A DNA stretch of 64,000 nt from Lentilactobacillus kisonensis DSM 19906 = JCM 15041 (GCF_001434135.1 NZ_AZEB01000002.1:1-64000); one strand, 5' to 3'. Shown: positions 43,563 through 53,904, counted from the stretch's first letter. Notes: a model not told the origin generated them from the sequence alone. Program-made: numbers and translations.

Positions 43563-45335
43563 ATGACACCTCAACAACTTCTAAAAACTAAATTCGGCTA
43601 TGACAGCTTTCGACCAGGGCAAGAGACTGTTATTAACGATATCTTGACGCATCAAAATGTGCTGACAATTATGCCAACCGGTGGCGGCAAATCGCTGTGT
43701 TACCAGATTCCGGCGATGTTGTTGGGTGGGGTAACGTTGGTGGTTTCACCCCTAATTGCCCTGATGAAGGACCAAGTGGATGCACTCAACGAAAATGGTA
43801 TTCCAGCGACTTTTATTAACAGTAGCTTGGATTATGATGAGATTGATGAACGGTTTGCCCAAGCGGCTAATGGTGACATTAAGTTGCTATATGTTTCCCC
43901 AGAACGGTTAGACTCTGGCGCCTTTTTCCGATTAGCAAAGCTACCAATTGACTTAGTGGCAGTCGACGAAGCTCATTGTATTTCGCAATGGGGGCATGAT
44001 TTCCGACCAAGTTACTTGGCGTTAACGGATCACCTAGATCAGCTGCCATCGAATCCAACCGTGGTTGCCCTAACCGCAACGGCAACACCACGGGTCGCGG
44101 CGGATATTAAGCAACGGTTGGGAATCAAGGAAGAAGTTAAGACCGGCTTTGAACGGGACAATCTCTCTTTCAAGGTCGTGAAGGATCAAGATAGCGATCG
44201 GTATTTGCTGGATTATTTGAAACTCAATCCTGATGAGTCAGGCATTATTTATGCTAGCACTCGTAAGGAAGTTGAGCGGCTGACGAAGCTGTTAAAGAAA
44301 CACAAATTCTCAGTCACCATGTATCATGGCGGGTTGTCAAAAGATGAACGCCGGCATAATCAAGATGACTTTCTATATGATCGGGCGCAGGTCATGGTTG
44401 CTACCAATGCATTTGGAATGGGGATTGATAAAAGTAACGTTCGGTTTGTCATTCACGACTCGGTCCCTGGTAGCTTGGAAGCATACTATCAAGAGGCTGG
44501 CCGGGCTGGTCGGGATGGGTTACCTAGTGAAGCAATTTTACTGTTTAAGATTGCCGATGTGCAGACCCAACGATTCTTTATCGACCAATCAGAACGAGAC
44601 GAACCCAGCAAACGTCGGGAGTATCAGAAGCTGCAGGTAATGACTGAGTATGCCAATACCGAACAGTGCCTCCAGCAATTCATTCTTAACTACTTTGGTG
44701 AGGATGGGCCGACTTGTGGCCGCTGCAGTAACTGTTTGGACACGCGTGAGTCACAGGATATTACCGTTGATACGCAAAAGGTGTTGTCATGCGTTTACAG
44801 AATGAACGAGCACTTTGGTAAGAGCCTGGTGGCACTGGTATTGGCTGGCTCAAAGGGGCAAAAGGTTAAAAATTTTCGCTTCGATCAACTTTCAACCTAT
44901 GGCATTATGAAAGGGAAGTCACAGAAGAATATTGTTGGCTTGATTGATTACTTAACAGCAGCTGGTTATTTAATTGCCAGTGGCGGCCAATTCCCAGTTT
45001 TAAAGGTGACCAAGTTAGGCCTTGCAGTTCTCAAGGGCGAGCAAAAGGTTTCCCGAAAGACGTCAGTTAAAGCGACCAAAGCATTGCCAGAAAATGATGA
45101 TTTGTTCGAGGAGTTGCGAAAATTACGGCGTGAATTTGCTGAAAAGCAGGGTGTGCCGCCGTTTGTTATCTTCTCGGATAAGACATTGCACGAAATGAGT
45201 GCGGTCATGCCAGCCACGGCATCCGAAATGCTGGACGTTAAAGGTGTCGGCGAAAGCAAGATGGATAAGTATGGCGCTGAGTTCTTGGAAGTGATTGCGG
45301 ATTTTAAGGATGCCACGGCTGATTCGGTAAGTTGA
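43563..45335 (+). CDS. ATP-dependent DNA helicase RecQ
   Basis: A 590-residue 3'-5' helicase. Motif I GGGKSLCY near residue 42, DEAH box [18 protein letters not shown], motif [13 protein letters not shown] and [10 protein letters not shown]. Then come a RecQ zinc-binding region with four Cys (CLQQF..., CGRCSNC) and a C-terminal HRDC domain (residues about 515-585). Roles in recombination repair and fork restart. GGAAAGG lies before the ATG. Confidence 0.95.
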   Translation: MTPQQLLKTKFGYDSFRPGQETVINDILTHQNVLTIMPTGGGKSLCYQIPAMLLGGVTLVVSPLIALMKDQVDALNENGIPATFINSSLDYDEIDERFAQAANGDIKLLYVSPERLDSGAFFRLAKLPIDLVAVDEAHCISQWGHDFRPSYLALTDHLDQLPSNPTVVALTATATPRVAADIKQRLGIKEEVKTGFERDNLSFKVVKDQDSDRYLLDYLKLNPDESGIIYASTRKEVERLTKLLKKHKFSVTMYHGGLSKDERRHNQDDFLYDRAQVMVATNAFGMGIDKSNVRFVIHDSVPGSLEAYYQEAGRAGRDGLPSEAILLFKIADVQTQRFFIDQSERDEPSKRREYQKLQVMTEYANTEQCLQQFILNYFGEDGPTCGRCSNCLDTRESQDITVDTQKVLSCVYRMNEHFGKSLVALVLAGSKGQKVKNFRFDQLSTYGIMKGKSQKNIVGLIDYLTAAGYLIASGGQFPVLKVTKLGLAVLKGEQKVSRKTSVKATKALPENDDLFEELRKLRREFAEKQGVPPFVIFSDKTLHEMSAVMPATASEMLDVKGVGESKMDKYGAEFLEVIADFKDATADSVS

Positions 45336-45382
45336 AAATGGGCATAGCAGAGACTGGGGTAGGTATTTAGACCTCAGAATTT

Positions 45383-45435
45383 AATGAAAGCGGGCCATTA
45401 TTCCTAGTTTGGGGAATAGTGGCCCGCTTTCGTTA
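45383..45435 (+). terminator. Terminator after recQ
   Basis: AATGAAAGCGGGCCATTATT pairs with AATAGTGGCCCGCTTTCGTT around about ten bases. Confidence 0.8.
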
Positions 45436-45479
45436 AGTGACAGGAATTTGTCGTTTCCTTAGATTTGGTCAGTATAAAC

Positions 45480-45523
45480 AAGTGAGCAAAGCAGAATGTT
45501 GCTCTGCGCAGTTGTCCTATTGT
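45480..45523 (-). repeat. Internally deleted hairpin element
   Basis: AAGTGAGCAAAGCAGAA and CTGCGCAGTTGTCCTA keep the two outer ends of the element, but the whole middle is absent. It marks the minimal remnant of a deleted copy. Confidence 0.6.
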
Positions 45524-45587
45524 GAATAGTGATCAAAGCTGCCATTACAAATGAAAGAAATGACTAATGTCTCAGCCGTTTTTGCGC

Positions 45588-46703
45588 TCATTTTGCATCG
45601 ATCATTTTCATGATTTGATTAAACGTTCTGGTTTTTAAATTAATCCCATTTAAATTGCTGTGTAAGGCGATGCATGCTCTGGCCTCCATGTCAATGAAAT
45701 CAGAAGCTTTGGCATTTAGGATGATATGTTGGTCAGCCTTTGGGAGTTGGTCGGTACATAGCTGCATGGCTTGTTTAAGTTGGCCGAAGGATGATCGGTT
45801 TTGACTGGTTCGTTCTCGGTAGGCAACCTCTCGAATACATTCAAGTAAGTATTTAATTGTTTGAGGTGGATTAGCGGGGATACTTGCAACGCGATGGTGT
45901 CTGATAATACGTTGCTGCAATCCAGATAGCGTTAGCAGCATCTGGTTACGCTCACTTTTATTAACGGTCAGGGAGGTGATCTTCGCTGTTGTCAATTGCG
46001 TCTCTTTTGCTCGCATTGACAAATTAGCCACAAAGTCAGCGTATTGGAGACCAATGAAGTTTCGGCTATCTTTGGCTATTAGCTGTAAACTGCCAATTTG
46101 ACACCTCATTAATTTTAGAAAGGCCTTCAAAAGTTGACTCCCGGCAGATAGTGCTTCAGGTGAAAATTCGTTACGCATATCTAAAAAGATGTCCAAGTGA
46201 TTGATTGATTCAAATTGTAAGTGGGTGAGTGTTTCGAGGATTGTGACAATGTAGGGACAGATAAACTTTAATTCAGGGATGTCATCGTAAGTGGTTAATG
46301 TTTTGGTATAGAACGCTTGAATATCATCATTTGAAACGGTTGAAAGCAAATTAACCAACGTATCAATATCTTTCCCAGCTGCCTTAACTTCATCACCTGG
46401 CCGCCAGCCAAGTGGATACATGCTTTCTCTAAAAGAATCGCAGGCATTATCAGCCTTGATAAGTACGCAGGACAGGCTCATAGTATTTGCACTTTTTGTC
46501 GCCTTGTAATAGGTTTCATCAAGGAATAATCGTGCGTGACCAACGTTTTTGTGTAGGAACTCGGCTACTTTGGCTTCAGTTCGTTTGGCGATGGGTCCGT
46601 TGGCCATGACCTTTTTCATAGTTGGTAAAGAGATGCCAATTTTCGTGGCAAGTGTCTGTAAACTTAAATGATTTAGTGATTGGAGTTGCTGAAGATTGTC
46701 CAT
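45588..46703 (-). CDS. HTH plus DUF3800-like protein
   Basis: A 371-residue protein. The N-terminal ~45 residues form a helix-turn-helix (SLQTLATKIGISLPTMKKVM). From residue 55 the chain has the three acidic clusters of DUF3800-type proteins: LFLDETYY, IDIFLDMRNEFS-like DIFLDMRN, and NFIGLQYADFVANL. DUF3800 is a presumed RNase-H-like nuclease family often seen near defence genes, and fusion to a DNA-binding domain is not usual in my experience. The C-terminal 120 residues are unassigned. No neighbour partner is apparent; family call tentative. Confidence 0.6.
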   Translation of the reverse strand: MDNLQQLQSLNHLSLQTLATKIGISLPTMKKVMANGPIAKRTEAKVAEFLHKNVGHARLFLDETYYKATKSANTMSLSCVLIKADNACDSFRESMYPLGWRPGDEVKAAGKDIDTLVNLLSTVSNDDIQAFYTKTLTTYDDIPELKFICPYIVTILETLTHLQFESINHLDIFLDMRNEFSPEALSAGSQLLKAFLKLMRCQIGSLQLIAKDSRNFIGLQYADFVANLSMRAKETQLTTAKITSLTVNKSERNQMLLTLSGLQQRIIRHHRVASIPANPPQTIKYLLECIREVAYRERTSQNRSSFGQLKQAMQLCTDQLPKADQHIILNAKASDFIDMEARACIALHSNLNGINLKTRTFNQIMKMIDAK

Positions 46704-47012
46704 TTTATCGCCTCTAATAACCTGTAGTTGGGATAGTATGTTCCCCTCAGGTACTCATTATACAGACGGAGAGCACTATCGCCTAGCGAACATGACCTAA
46801 ATTTTTGGGGAGAAATTTAACCACGTCTACGAGCTTTAGGCCCTCAAACTTATCAGTTGCATGGACCTATTTAGTTGTAAGGATCATTAATACGATCATT
46901 AATCATCTCGACTAATAGATACGTAGCCACTGATTCTATAAAGATAAGCACCTTTTCCTACTTTTAGAGCGTTTAGTGTTATAAATAGTTGTAAAGAGTG
47001 AGGAGGGGTAAC
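46704..47012. other. Intergenic stretch, no supported feature
   Basis: About 310 bases between the divergent HTH-DUF3800-like and MFS genes. Promoters must lie here but no box pair is convincing; no repeat or RNA seen. Confidence 0.4.
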
Positions 47013-48455
47013 ATGGATTCAAGTCGGGGAAAGAACCTGTCAATTATTTTTGTGTTAGGGCTATTTTCGCTTTTAACAGCTTTGTCGGGTTCGAGTACGA
47101 ATTTAGCAATTCCAAAGATTGCCGTTTCGATGGATATTTCAAGTAGTATGGCAACTTGGATTGTTCAGATTGGTCTAATAACAACTGCTATTTTGCTGGT
47201 GATGTTTGGGCATATTGGTGATATTTTATCTAAGGACGCGGTCTTTCTAGCCGGGGGAATTGCTTTCTTAATTGGGTCGGCGATTACCGGATTTGCGCCT
47301 GATTTTGTCATTATTTTAATTGGCCGGGTGATTCAAGCAATTGGTTCCGCGATGATTATGGCTAATTCGATGGGGATTGTGACCGAGTATTTCCCAGACA
47401 AACGGCGGGCCGAAGCGTTAGCAATGATTTCCATGTTTATTTCGGTTGGCTCGATTTCTGGGCCTGGAATTGGTGGTTTTATTATTTCGGTTGCTAGCTG
47501 GCGGTGGATTTATTGGATTAATATTCCATTGGGGATTCTTATCCTATGGTTAGGTTTCAAGTTTTTGCCAGTGCCACGGGAGTCCTGGTCACACGTTCGA
47601 GAAGTTACTAAGGGGGCTAATTGGACTGGTCAGAACCTATTTACATTGGGGATTATCATCTTCTTTTTGAGCGGTTCCTTCTTCCAAAGCGGCCGTTCAC
47701 AGCTACTCATGGGCCTGCTATTCTTCGCCATTGGTGGCGCGATTACCGTTTACTCATTTGTCCAAGATGATAAATCTAATTTGCCATGGATTGCGCCGGA
47801 AGTACTACACAATCGGGGATTTATGACCTCAATCTTGGCGTTAATGCTGGTTATGATGGTTAATTCCGTTTCGAATATTTTGTTACCGTTCTATCTGCAG
47901 AGCTATAACGGCATGAGCCCATTTACAAGTGGGTTGGTAATTATGTTGCAGTCGGTTACCATGTTGATGACAACGCCATTTGCAGGTGTCTTGGCTGACC
48001 GGATTAATCGGGAGCTGATGACGGTTGTTGGATTGTTGATTTTGATGATTTCGCAAGTTGGCTATGCGTTTTTCCCGCAAAACCTTAATATGTGGCAGAT
48101 AATTCCACCAATTGTGTTGAACGGAATTGGCATGGCGATCTTCTTGTCGCCTAACAATGCGTTAACGATGGGAATGGTCGATAAAAAAATGTCGGGGATT
48201 GCCGGATCGCTTAATTCGTTTGCCCGAACACTTGGGATGACGATTGGCATTAGCTTTGCATCATCAATGTTGTTCTTCCAACTCCCAGGAGTGACTCGGA
48301 TCACCAGGGCAGTCGGGGATCGGTTTGTCCACGCGTTCTATAATGTGTTCTGGATGGCAACGGTGATCTCGGCGATTGCCCTGATTGTTGTGCTAGTTAG
48401 ATATTTAGGTTCAAGGAGAAATTCGGATAAGGTTGTTGCGAAGGGGTCCGATTAG
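47013..48455 (+). CDS. MFS multidrug-type exporter (DHA2, 14 TM)
   Basis: A 480-residue inner-membrane exporter with about 14 hydrophobic segments, the length and layout of EmrB/QacA-type drug:proton antiporters. Motif C-like sequence GPGIGGFIISVASWRWIYWINIP (read in parts) lies in TM5, and motif A-like GHIGDILSKD follows TM2. AGGAGGGG is 6 bases before the ATG at 47013. No regulator is adjacent. Substrate cannot be told from sequence. Confidence 0.9.
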   Translation: MDSSRGKNLSIIFVLGLFSLLTALSGSSTNLAIPKIAVSMDISSSMATWIVQIGLITTAILLVMFGHIGDILSKDAVFLAGGIAFLIGSAITGFAPDFVIILIGRVIQAIGSAMIMANSMGIVTEYFPDKRRAEALAMISMFISVGSISGPGIGGFIISVASWRWIYWINIPLGILILWLGFKFLPVPRESWSHVREVTKGANWTGQNLFTLGIIIFFLSGSFFQSGRSQLLMGLLFFAIGGAITVYSFVQDDKSNLPWIAPEVLHNRGFMTSILALMLVMMVNSVSNILLPFYLQSYNGMSPFTSGLVIMLQSVTMLMTTPFAGVLADRINRELMTVVGLLILMISQVGYAFFPQNLNMWQIIPPIVLNGIGMAIFLSPNNALTMGMVDKKMSGIAGSLNSFARTLGMTIGISFASSMLFFQLPGVTRITRAVGDRFVHAFYNVFWMATVISAIALIVVLVRYLGSRRNSDKVVAKGSD

Positions 48456-48637
48456 CGGGCACCTTTTTTCGGTTAAAACTTTGTTGCTGATGATTTTTCT
48501 AATCCTAGGATACGTGTTACGTTGCGGATTAGGATGAGAGCCATTGTTAAAATAATGGTTATATTGTACAATTTTAACCGAACATAGGTTCGCAGCTGTT
48601 ATAAGCAAATTTGAATTCTATGTCGAAAGGAAACCGA

Positions 48638-49228
48638 ATGAAGAATGCAGTTGTCGTATTGTTAAATAATTACGCGGACTGGGAAGCTGGTTATCTAACG
48701 GGAATATTGAATCAGCGAAAGGATTGGCAGGTAAAAGTTGCTTCGAATCAAAAAACGATCACGTCAATTGGTGGGGTGGTAACTGAACCAGACCAGGCGG
48801 TAGCTGAGGCTGGTCGGGACTCTAAAATTGATCTTCTAATATTGATTGGTGGCAAATCTTGGACACTGGAAGATTCAAATTTAAAAAAGCTGATTAAGGA
48901 TCAGCTGGATAATCAATTACCGTTGGCGGCGATTTGTGGTTCCGTTGACTTTCTGGCAAAGAATGGATTCTTAAACAATTACCAGCACACGGGAAATGCT
49001 CAGTATCTGTGGCGGGACTTTCCAGAGTATCAAAATCAAGCTGGTTTCTTGAAAAAACAAGCGGTAAGGGATCGAAATCTGGTAACTGCGAATGGAACTG
49101 CAGCTTTAGATTTTACTGAGTTAACTCTAGGACTTATTGGCGATCATCAAGCCGATGCTAAAAGAGCAGTTGATTTGTATCGGTTGGGATTCTACGACTA
49201 TTGCGAGAAGTATGGGAATCCATTCTAG
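48638..49228 (+). CDS. DJ-1/PfpI-family protein
   Basis: A 196-residue class-I glutamine-amidotransferase-like protein. Sequence: NNYADWEAGYLTGIL at the start; the nucleophile elbow is AICGSVDFLA, placing the Cys after AI near residue 105; the ANGTAALDFTE segment resembles the conserved loop after the elbow. Family members act on glyoxals or serve as chaperones; exact function unknown. The start at 48638 follows GAAAGGAAACC; an in-frame ATG upstream (48620) lacks an SD. Confidence 0.85.
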   Translation: MKNAVVVLLNNYADWEAGYLTGILNQRKDWQVKVASNQKTITSIGGVVTEPDQAVAEAGRDSKIDLLILIGGKSWTLEDSNLKKLIKDQLDNQLPLAAICGSVDFLAKNGFLNNYQHTGNAQYLWRDFPEYQNQAGFLKKQAVRDRNLVTANGTAALDFTELTLGLIGDHQADAKRAVDLYRLGFYDYCEKYGNPF

Positions 49229-49445
49229 TGATGACCTTTTTGGCTTGAGGCCTTAGTAAGCAAACGTAAGGGTTACTGCTGTCAATTCTGCAGTGCTGAC
49301 AACCATTAAGGTCGACTAATGGTCGAGTCAATAATATATATTTAGATTAAGACAACTGTTAAAATGATCTTGTAATCGATTACATCACTTTTGATAGTCG
49401 CCGAAAATCAATCTAAAAGATACTAGATCAAAGGGAGTCCTTGAC

Positions 49446-50786
49446 ATGGCTCATCACACTACAACCAAACAACTTAACTTTCTCAGCGTCTTCCTTCTCG
49501 GCGTTGATGGCATTATTGGTTCAGGAATTTTTTTGATGCCCAGCCGAATTTACGCTAAACTCGGTGATTTGAGTATGCTGCTAATGCCGCTGGCTGGAAT
49601 AGCTGTTTTGATGGTCGCGTTGTGCTTTGCAAACCTTGCCAGCAAAATTCCTGGTGATGGTGGTGCGTGGTTATATACATACACTGCGTTTGGCCGTTTT
49701 GCTGGTTTTGAGATTGGTATTTACACTTGGTTACTCGGCATTATTACGATGGCAACGGAAATTTCCGCCTTTGTGACAAGTCTCCGGAGTGTTTTTCCGG
49801 GCTTGAATAATCATAGTAATTATTTGTTAGCTGCGCTTGGAATTTTAGCAGGGTTAACGTGTCTCAATTTAGTTGGGACTAACTTTATGGACTGGGTGGA
49901 TAACATTTCAACAATTGCCAAAGTGGGGGTACTGGTCATCTTTGTCACGATCGGTATTTTCTTCATTCATCCCGCTAATTTTAGTAATGTCAGTGGCAGT
50001 CTTACCAATGAATCGCCGTTGTTTGGTAGATTCAACGAGGGCTTTGGCATGGTGTTTTATATGTTTACGGGTTTCTCGTTTTTGCCAATCGCCGCATCCA
50101 AAATGAAGAATCCAGAAAAGACATTACCAAAGGCGTTAATCAGTGTGTTGTTAACTTCAGCAACCCTCTACATGATTGTCCAATTCACAGCGATTGGGGT
50201 TTCTGGCACCAATTTAGCGACCGATAATGTTCCGGTCGCTGCATCTTTTTATCATCTTGCTGGCACATTCGGATATGATTTGGCGCTAGGAGGCATGTTA
50301 ATTTCAATCCTTGGAGTTGCCCTTTCCGTTTCGTTTTCAACACCAATGATTGCCGCTTCACTCGCTTCTGAGCATCAGTTGTTGCCGAGAATGCTGGGGC
50401 ACCAAAACAAGCGAGGAGTTCCAATGGTGTCGTTATTAATTTCGGCAGTTATTTGTGCGTTAATGCTTTTCGCCGGAAATTACCTCTTTTTGGCATCGTG
50501 CATTGTGTTCACGTCATTTGTTCAATACGTACCGACAATTATGGCAACCATTAAATTACGACACCACAATAAGCTACCTCAAGGGTTCAAGTTACCAGGT
50601 GGCCTCACTATCCCGATTGTTGCTTTGTTAGTAACGGCATACCTTATTTTAAGCTTCTCAGTTGAATTGATTTTTGCTGGGCTCATCGTACTTATCCTTA
50701 GTGGCATTTGGTATTTCTATGATGACCGTGATCGTCAAATAAATGGGCTAGAACGAGATATTGCGGAGAAGGATCGGCCATTTTAG
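49446..50786 (+). CDS. APC-family amino acid permease
   Basis: A 446-residue inner-membrane transporter with about 12 hydrophobic segments. Start GVDGIIGSGIFLMP matches the conserved APC motif G(I/V)GSGIF in TM1; PGDGGAWLYTYTAFG lies in TM3. Function: proton-coupled amino acid or amine uptake. AAGGGAGTCC is the SD. Substrate not determined. Confidence 0.9.
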   Translation: MAHHTTTKQLNFLSVFLLGVDGIIGSGIFLMPSRIYAKLGDLSMLLMPLAGIAVLMVALCFANLASKIPGDGGAWLYTYTAFGRFAGFEIGIYTWLLGIITMATEISAFVTSLRSVFPGLNNHSNYLLAALGILAGLTCLNLVGTNFMDWVDNISTIAKVGVLVIFVTIGIFFIHPANFSNVSGSLTNESPLFGRFNEGFGMVFYMFTGFSFLPIAASKMKNPEKTLPKALISVLLTSATLYMIVQFTAIGVSGTNLATDNVPVAASFYHLAGTFGYDLALGGMLISILGVALSVSFSTPMIAASLASEHQLLPRMLGHQNKRGVPMVSLLISAVICALMLFAGNYLFLASCIVFTSFVQYVPTIMATIKLRHHNKLPQGFKLPGGLTIPIVALLVTAYLILSFSVELIFAGLIVLILSGIWYFYDDRDRQINGLERDIAEKDRPF

Positions 50787-51130
50787 GAACGGGTAAATTC
50801 AAGCGATTGAAAATTCATGCAAAACTTTTTAAAAGAGCCGTTGTGTGAATACCTGCTTGAGTTTGCCTGCTTTTTGAATTGGCCTTGAAATTGATGAGAA
50901 AATTAGAAAAGTGAATGTGATCGGATTAATGTTTCAATCTAGTATTTCAAAGAATCCTAAACTAAAATGATATTTTGATCCAGCTTGATACCAACTCTTT
51001 CTGAAAAATAATTGCTAAGACAAAAAGAATGCAAATATATTGATTTAATTATAATTTAATTGTATTTTAATATTATATATTTTTTTCAAATACTTAGCAG
51101 TATAAATTTTCAAGAAAGAGATGGCTACAT
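50787..51130. other. AT-rich intergenic stretch
   Basis: 344 bases, extremely AT-rich from about 51000 to 51115. No repeat, ORF or RNA is supported; it probably contains the promoter of the TauE/SafE gene. Confidence 0.4.
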
Positions 51131-51925
51131 ATGACAACTCACATGCTCCAAATGATCATGATCTTATTTCCCGTGGGAATTTTATCGGGAATTGTTAGCA
51201 CGACAGCGGGACTAGCTTCGTTGGTTTCCTATCCCGCACTCTTATCGGTCGGGATCCCACCGGTGTTCGCCAACGTTACGAACACCGCTGCCTTGGTCAT
51301 GACTGGCTTTGGATCGACGGTGTCTTCCCAAAAAGAATTAGGGGATCATAAGAAGGACTTGATTAAGGTGCTACCGTTGACAATTATCGGTAGTATCTTT
51401 GGCTCATTCCTATTATTGCAGCAGTCATCCGCATCTTTTACAAAGGTTGTCCCGTTCTTTATTTTATTGGCGGGGCTGCTTCTTTTGACCCAGGTGAAGA
51501 AGACCTCTGCGAACAAGCAGGAAATAGCTTTGGATGGCTCAACTCACAGCCACAAAAGGACAGTGATTTCTGCAATTGTAATTATTGCGGTTTTATTGGT
51601 TGGTGCTTATTGTGGATATTTTGGTGCTGCTGGCGGGGTTATGATGTTGGCAATTCTGTCTTCGATCACTTCTATGCCGTATTCATCGTATAATGCGCTT
51701 AAGAACGTTTCCTTGGGGGCTTCAAACCTTGTTGCGACGCTCATTTACGCGTTTAACTCGCATATATACTGGTGGCTGGTTTTACCACTTGGACTTGGTT
51801 TGTTTGTGGGAGGCTATATTGGTCCCAAAATCGTCCGGATTATTCCTGAACGCCAGCTGAAATTAGTGGTTAGCCTACTCGCGTTCGGGTTAGCAGTTGA
51901 CTTGTTCATGAAGGCGTACTTTTAA
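51131..51925 (+). CDS. TauE/SafE-family membrane transporter, first copy
   Basis: A 264-residue integral membrane protein with about eight hydrophobic segments and the TauE/SafE pattern (GIVSTTAGLASLVSYPALLSVG, then a Gly-rich YCGYFGAAGGVMM second half). The family includes exporters or permeases of sulfonates and organic anions. AAGAGATGGC is a weak SD. A second, diverged member lies at 53085-53843. Confidence 0.85.
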   Translation: MTTHMLQMIMILFPVGILSGIVSTTAGLASLVSYPALLSVGIPPVFANVTNTAALVMTGFGSTVSSQKELGDHKKDLIKVLPLTIIGSIFGSFLLLQQSSASFTKVVPFFILLAGLLLLTQVKKTSANKQEIALDGSTHSHKRTVISAIVIIAVLLVGAYCGYFGAAGGVMMLAILSSITSMPYSSYNALKNVSLGASNLVATLIYAFNSHIYWWLVLPLGLGLFVGGYIGPKIVRIIPERQLKLVVSLLAFGLAVDLFMKAYF

Positions 51926-52029
51926 GGGTAATAGTCATTTCAAACCAAAAAAATCCTCAGAAATGTTTCAAATAGGAGCAAATCCTTATCCCATTAAAGA
52001 AATTCTGGTGTATCGTAAAGTAGGATTAC

Positions 52030-52521
52030 TAAGGACAGCTGCGCAAAGCAACAACCTGCGCGTAAGCACCATCGAGAAAAATTCCAAACTCAGGAATTTC
52101 TCTCGATGGCGACTTACACTTCGGTTGTTAACCGCTTTGGGCCGCTCACTATTTTAGGACAGCTGCGTCAGGCAGAAACCTGCGCGTAAGCACCTCTGAG
52201 AAAAATTCCAGAACCAGAAATTTTCCTCAGAGGAGACTTACACTCCGGTTTCTAAGCGCCTGACTCCGCTCACTTATTTAGGACAGCTGCGCAGAGCAGA
52301 AAGCTGCACCTAAGCTACTCCTACCAAAGGCCGAAGCCCATGGCCTCAGTAGGAGTAACTTAGGCTCCGCTTTCTAACCGCTCTGCTCCGCTCACTTTAT
52401 TTAGGACGGCTGTGCAAAGCAGAACTCTGCACATAAGCACCACCAGCAAAAATTCCAGAACCAGGAATTCCTGTTGGTGGAGACTTATGCTCCGAGTTCT
52501 AACCGCTTTGCTCCGCTCACT
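52030..52521 (+). repeat. Four tandem hairpin elements upstream of the flavodoxin-like gene
   Basis: Copies at 52030-52151, 52157-52275, 52280-52397 and 52404-52521, joined by ACTATTTTAGGA-like bridges. Each has its own paired middle: ATCGAGA/TCTCGAT, CTCTGAG/CTCAGAG, ACTCCTAC/GTAGGAGT and CACCAGC/(T)TGGTG. The outer arms also covary (CAACAACC/GGTTGTT in the first, AGAAACC/GGTTTCT in the second). The last ends CGCTCACT directly joined to AGGAGG. Confidence 0.9.
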
Positions 52522-52534
52522 AGGAGGTATTAAG

Positions 52535-52978
52535 ATGATTTTGTTTATTAACGCAAGTGCAGAAACAGATGGCGATACGGAAACGCTCGCCAGAACGCTT
52601 ATTGATGGTCAAAAATATGAGACGGTTAATTTAGCGGATATGAAGATTGCTCAGTATGGGCAAGAAAGTAGCCAGGATGACTTTGCTAAGGTATGCGGTC
52701 AAGTAGCTAAGGCTGACACATTAGTGTTTGGAACACCAATCTATTGGTCAGATATGACCGGTTATATGAAGACGTTTATTGACCGGATGACCGAAGTCCG
52801 TTCAGAAGATAATCCGTTTGAGGATAAGGATATGTACCTCGTCATTACAGGAACGGCGCCTGGTGATGCGATCGAGCACATTAAACATGTGTGGGATCAT
52901 GTTGCCCAACGGTTTGATATGCAATTTAAGGGAACAATTTCGACGATGGCGCAGGCAGAGACGATGAGCGTTGAATAA
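52535..52978 (+). CDS. Flavodoxin-like NAD(P)H-dependent oxidoreductase
   Basis: A 147-residue protein starting ILFINASAETDGDTETLART, the FMN-phosphate loop of flavodoxin-like reductases (S-x-x-x-G-x-T), followed by FGTPIYWSDMTGYMKTFIDR (FMN-binding P-x-Y-W motif). Family: FMN-dependent reductases of the WrbA/azoreductase type, using NAD(P)H. AGGAGGTATTAAG is the SD; the upstream open frame is element sequence and not coding. Confidence 0.87.
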   Translation: MILFINASAETDGDTETLARTLIDGQKYETVNLADMKIAQYGQESSQDDFAKVCGQVAKADTLVFGTPIYWSDMTGYMKTFIDRMTEVRSEDNPFEDKDMYLVITGTAPGDAIEHIKHVWDHVAQRFDMQFKGTISTMAQAETMSVE

Positions 52979-53000
52979 TTAGCAATTAACATCTGAAATT

Positions 53001-53037
53001 AATGAGGCCAAACAAACTTTTAGCCTCATTTTTATTT
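53001..53037 (+). terminator. Terminator after the flavodoxin-like gene
   Basis: AATGAGGC pairs with GCCTCATT across about 14 bases, then TTTTA and TTTT. Confidence 0.8.
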
Positions 53038-53084
53038 TCTGATGGCAATAGGCTGACTAATTTTACAGAAGGGAGGATGGGTAT

Positions 53085-53843
53085 TTGCTACTTACTTTTT
53101 TGATTGTTTGTCCCCTTGTCTGCTTAGCCGGCTTCGTGGATGCTATCGGTGGTGGCGGTGGTTTGATTTCGCTACCAGCGTATTTACTAGCTGGAATTCC
53201 AGCTCACTTCGCCGTCGGGACAAACAAGTTGTCATCGGCGATGGGAACCGTTATTTCCACAATTGAATTTGCCCGTAGTGGTTACATTCGAATTAAACTG
53301 GCGGCAGTTTCGGTTGTGACCGCAATCATTGGATCTTCATTGGGTGCACAATTAGCCTTACATATTAACGAAAACGATTTCCGGGTTATTTTATTAATTA
53401 TTTTGCCGCTAACAGCGCTCTACTTGCTATTAAACCGTCATGCATTAAATTCTAAACTAGCGGATACTAAATTAACTAGCTCTCAATTCATGCTGACAAT
53501 TGCTATTTCGCTGGGGCTTGGTGCCTATGATGGCTTCTATGGTCCTGGTACGGGGACGTTCTTATTAATTACGTTGACGGGAATCGCCCATCTACCAATC
53601 AATTTGGCTGCTGGCAATACTAAAGTCATTAATTTAACAACTAACGTAACAGCCTTGGTCGTTTTCTTGCTGAGTGGTAAGGTCATGATGCTGCTGGGAT
53701 TAGTTGCTGGCCTTTTTAGTATTGTTGGGAACTTTTTAGGGGCAGCCTATTATAAACGGTTTGGGAGTAGGATCGCTCGGCCAATCATTATAATTGTTCT
53801 GCTTATTTTCTTAACTAAGACAATTTGGGATTTGGTTGGGTAA
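53085..53843 (+). CDS. TauE/SafE-family membrane transporter, second copy
   Basis: A 252-residue integral membrane protein with about eight hydrophobic segments. It has the family start AGFVDAIGGGGGLISLP and second-half YDGFYGPGTGTF. TTG start: GGGAGG lies 8 bases upstream. Closest to the YfcA branch, unlike the first copy at 51131. Substrate unknown. Confidence 0.87.
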   Translation: MLLTFLIVCPLVCLAGFVDAIGGGGGLISLPAYLLAGIPAHFAVGTNKLSSAMGTVISTIEFARSGYIRIKLAAVSVVTAIIGSSLGAQLALHINENDFRVILLIILPLTALYLLLNRHALNSKLADTKLTSSQFMLTIAISLGLGAYDGFYGPGTGTFLLITLTGIAHLPINLAAGNTKVINLTTNVTALVVFLLSGKVMMLLGLVAGLFSIVGNFLGAAYYKRFGSRIARPIIIIVLLIFLTKTIWDLVG

Positions 53844-53904
53844 TTAAGAAGATTGTTGTATGATAGAGATACCTTGGCAGGGGCATTGAACCATTTGTGC
53901 TCAA

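Noticed and set aside
52030-52521. CRISPR array
   Set aside because: The repeating units are ~120 bp, internally palindromic and without constant repeat/variable spacer structure; no cas genes nearby.
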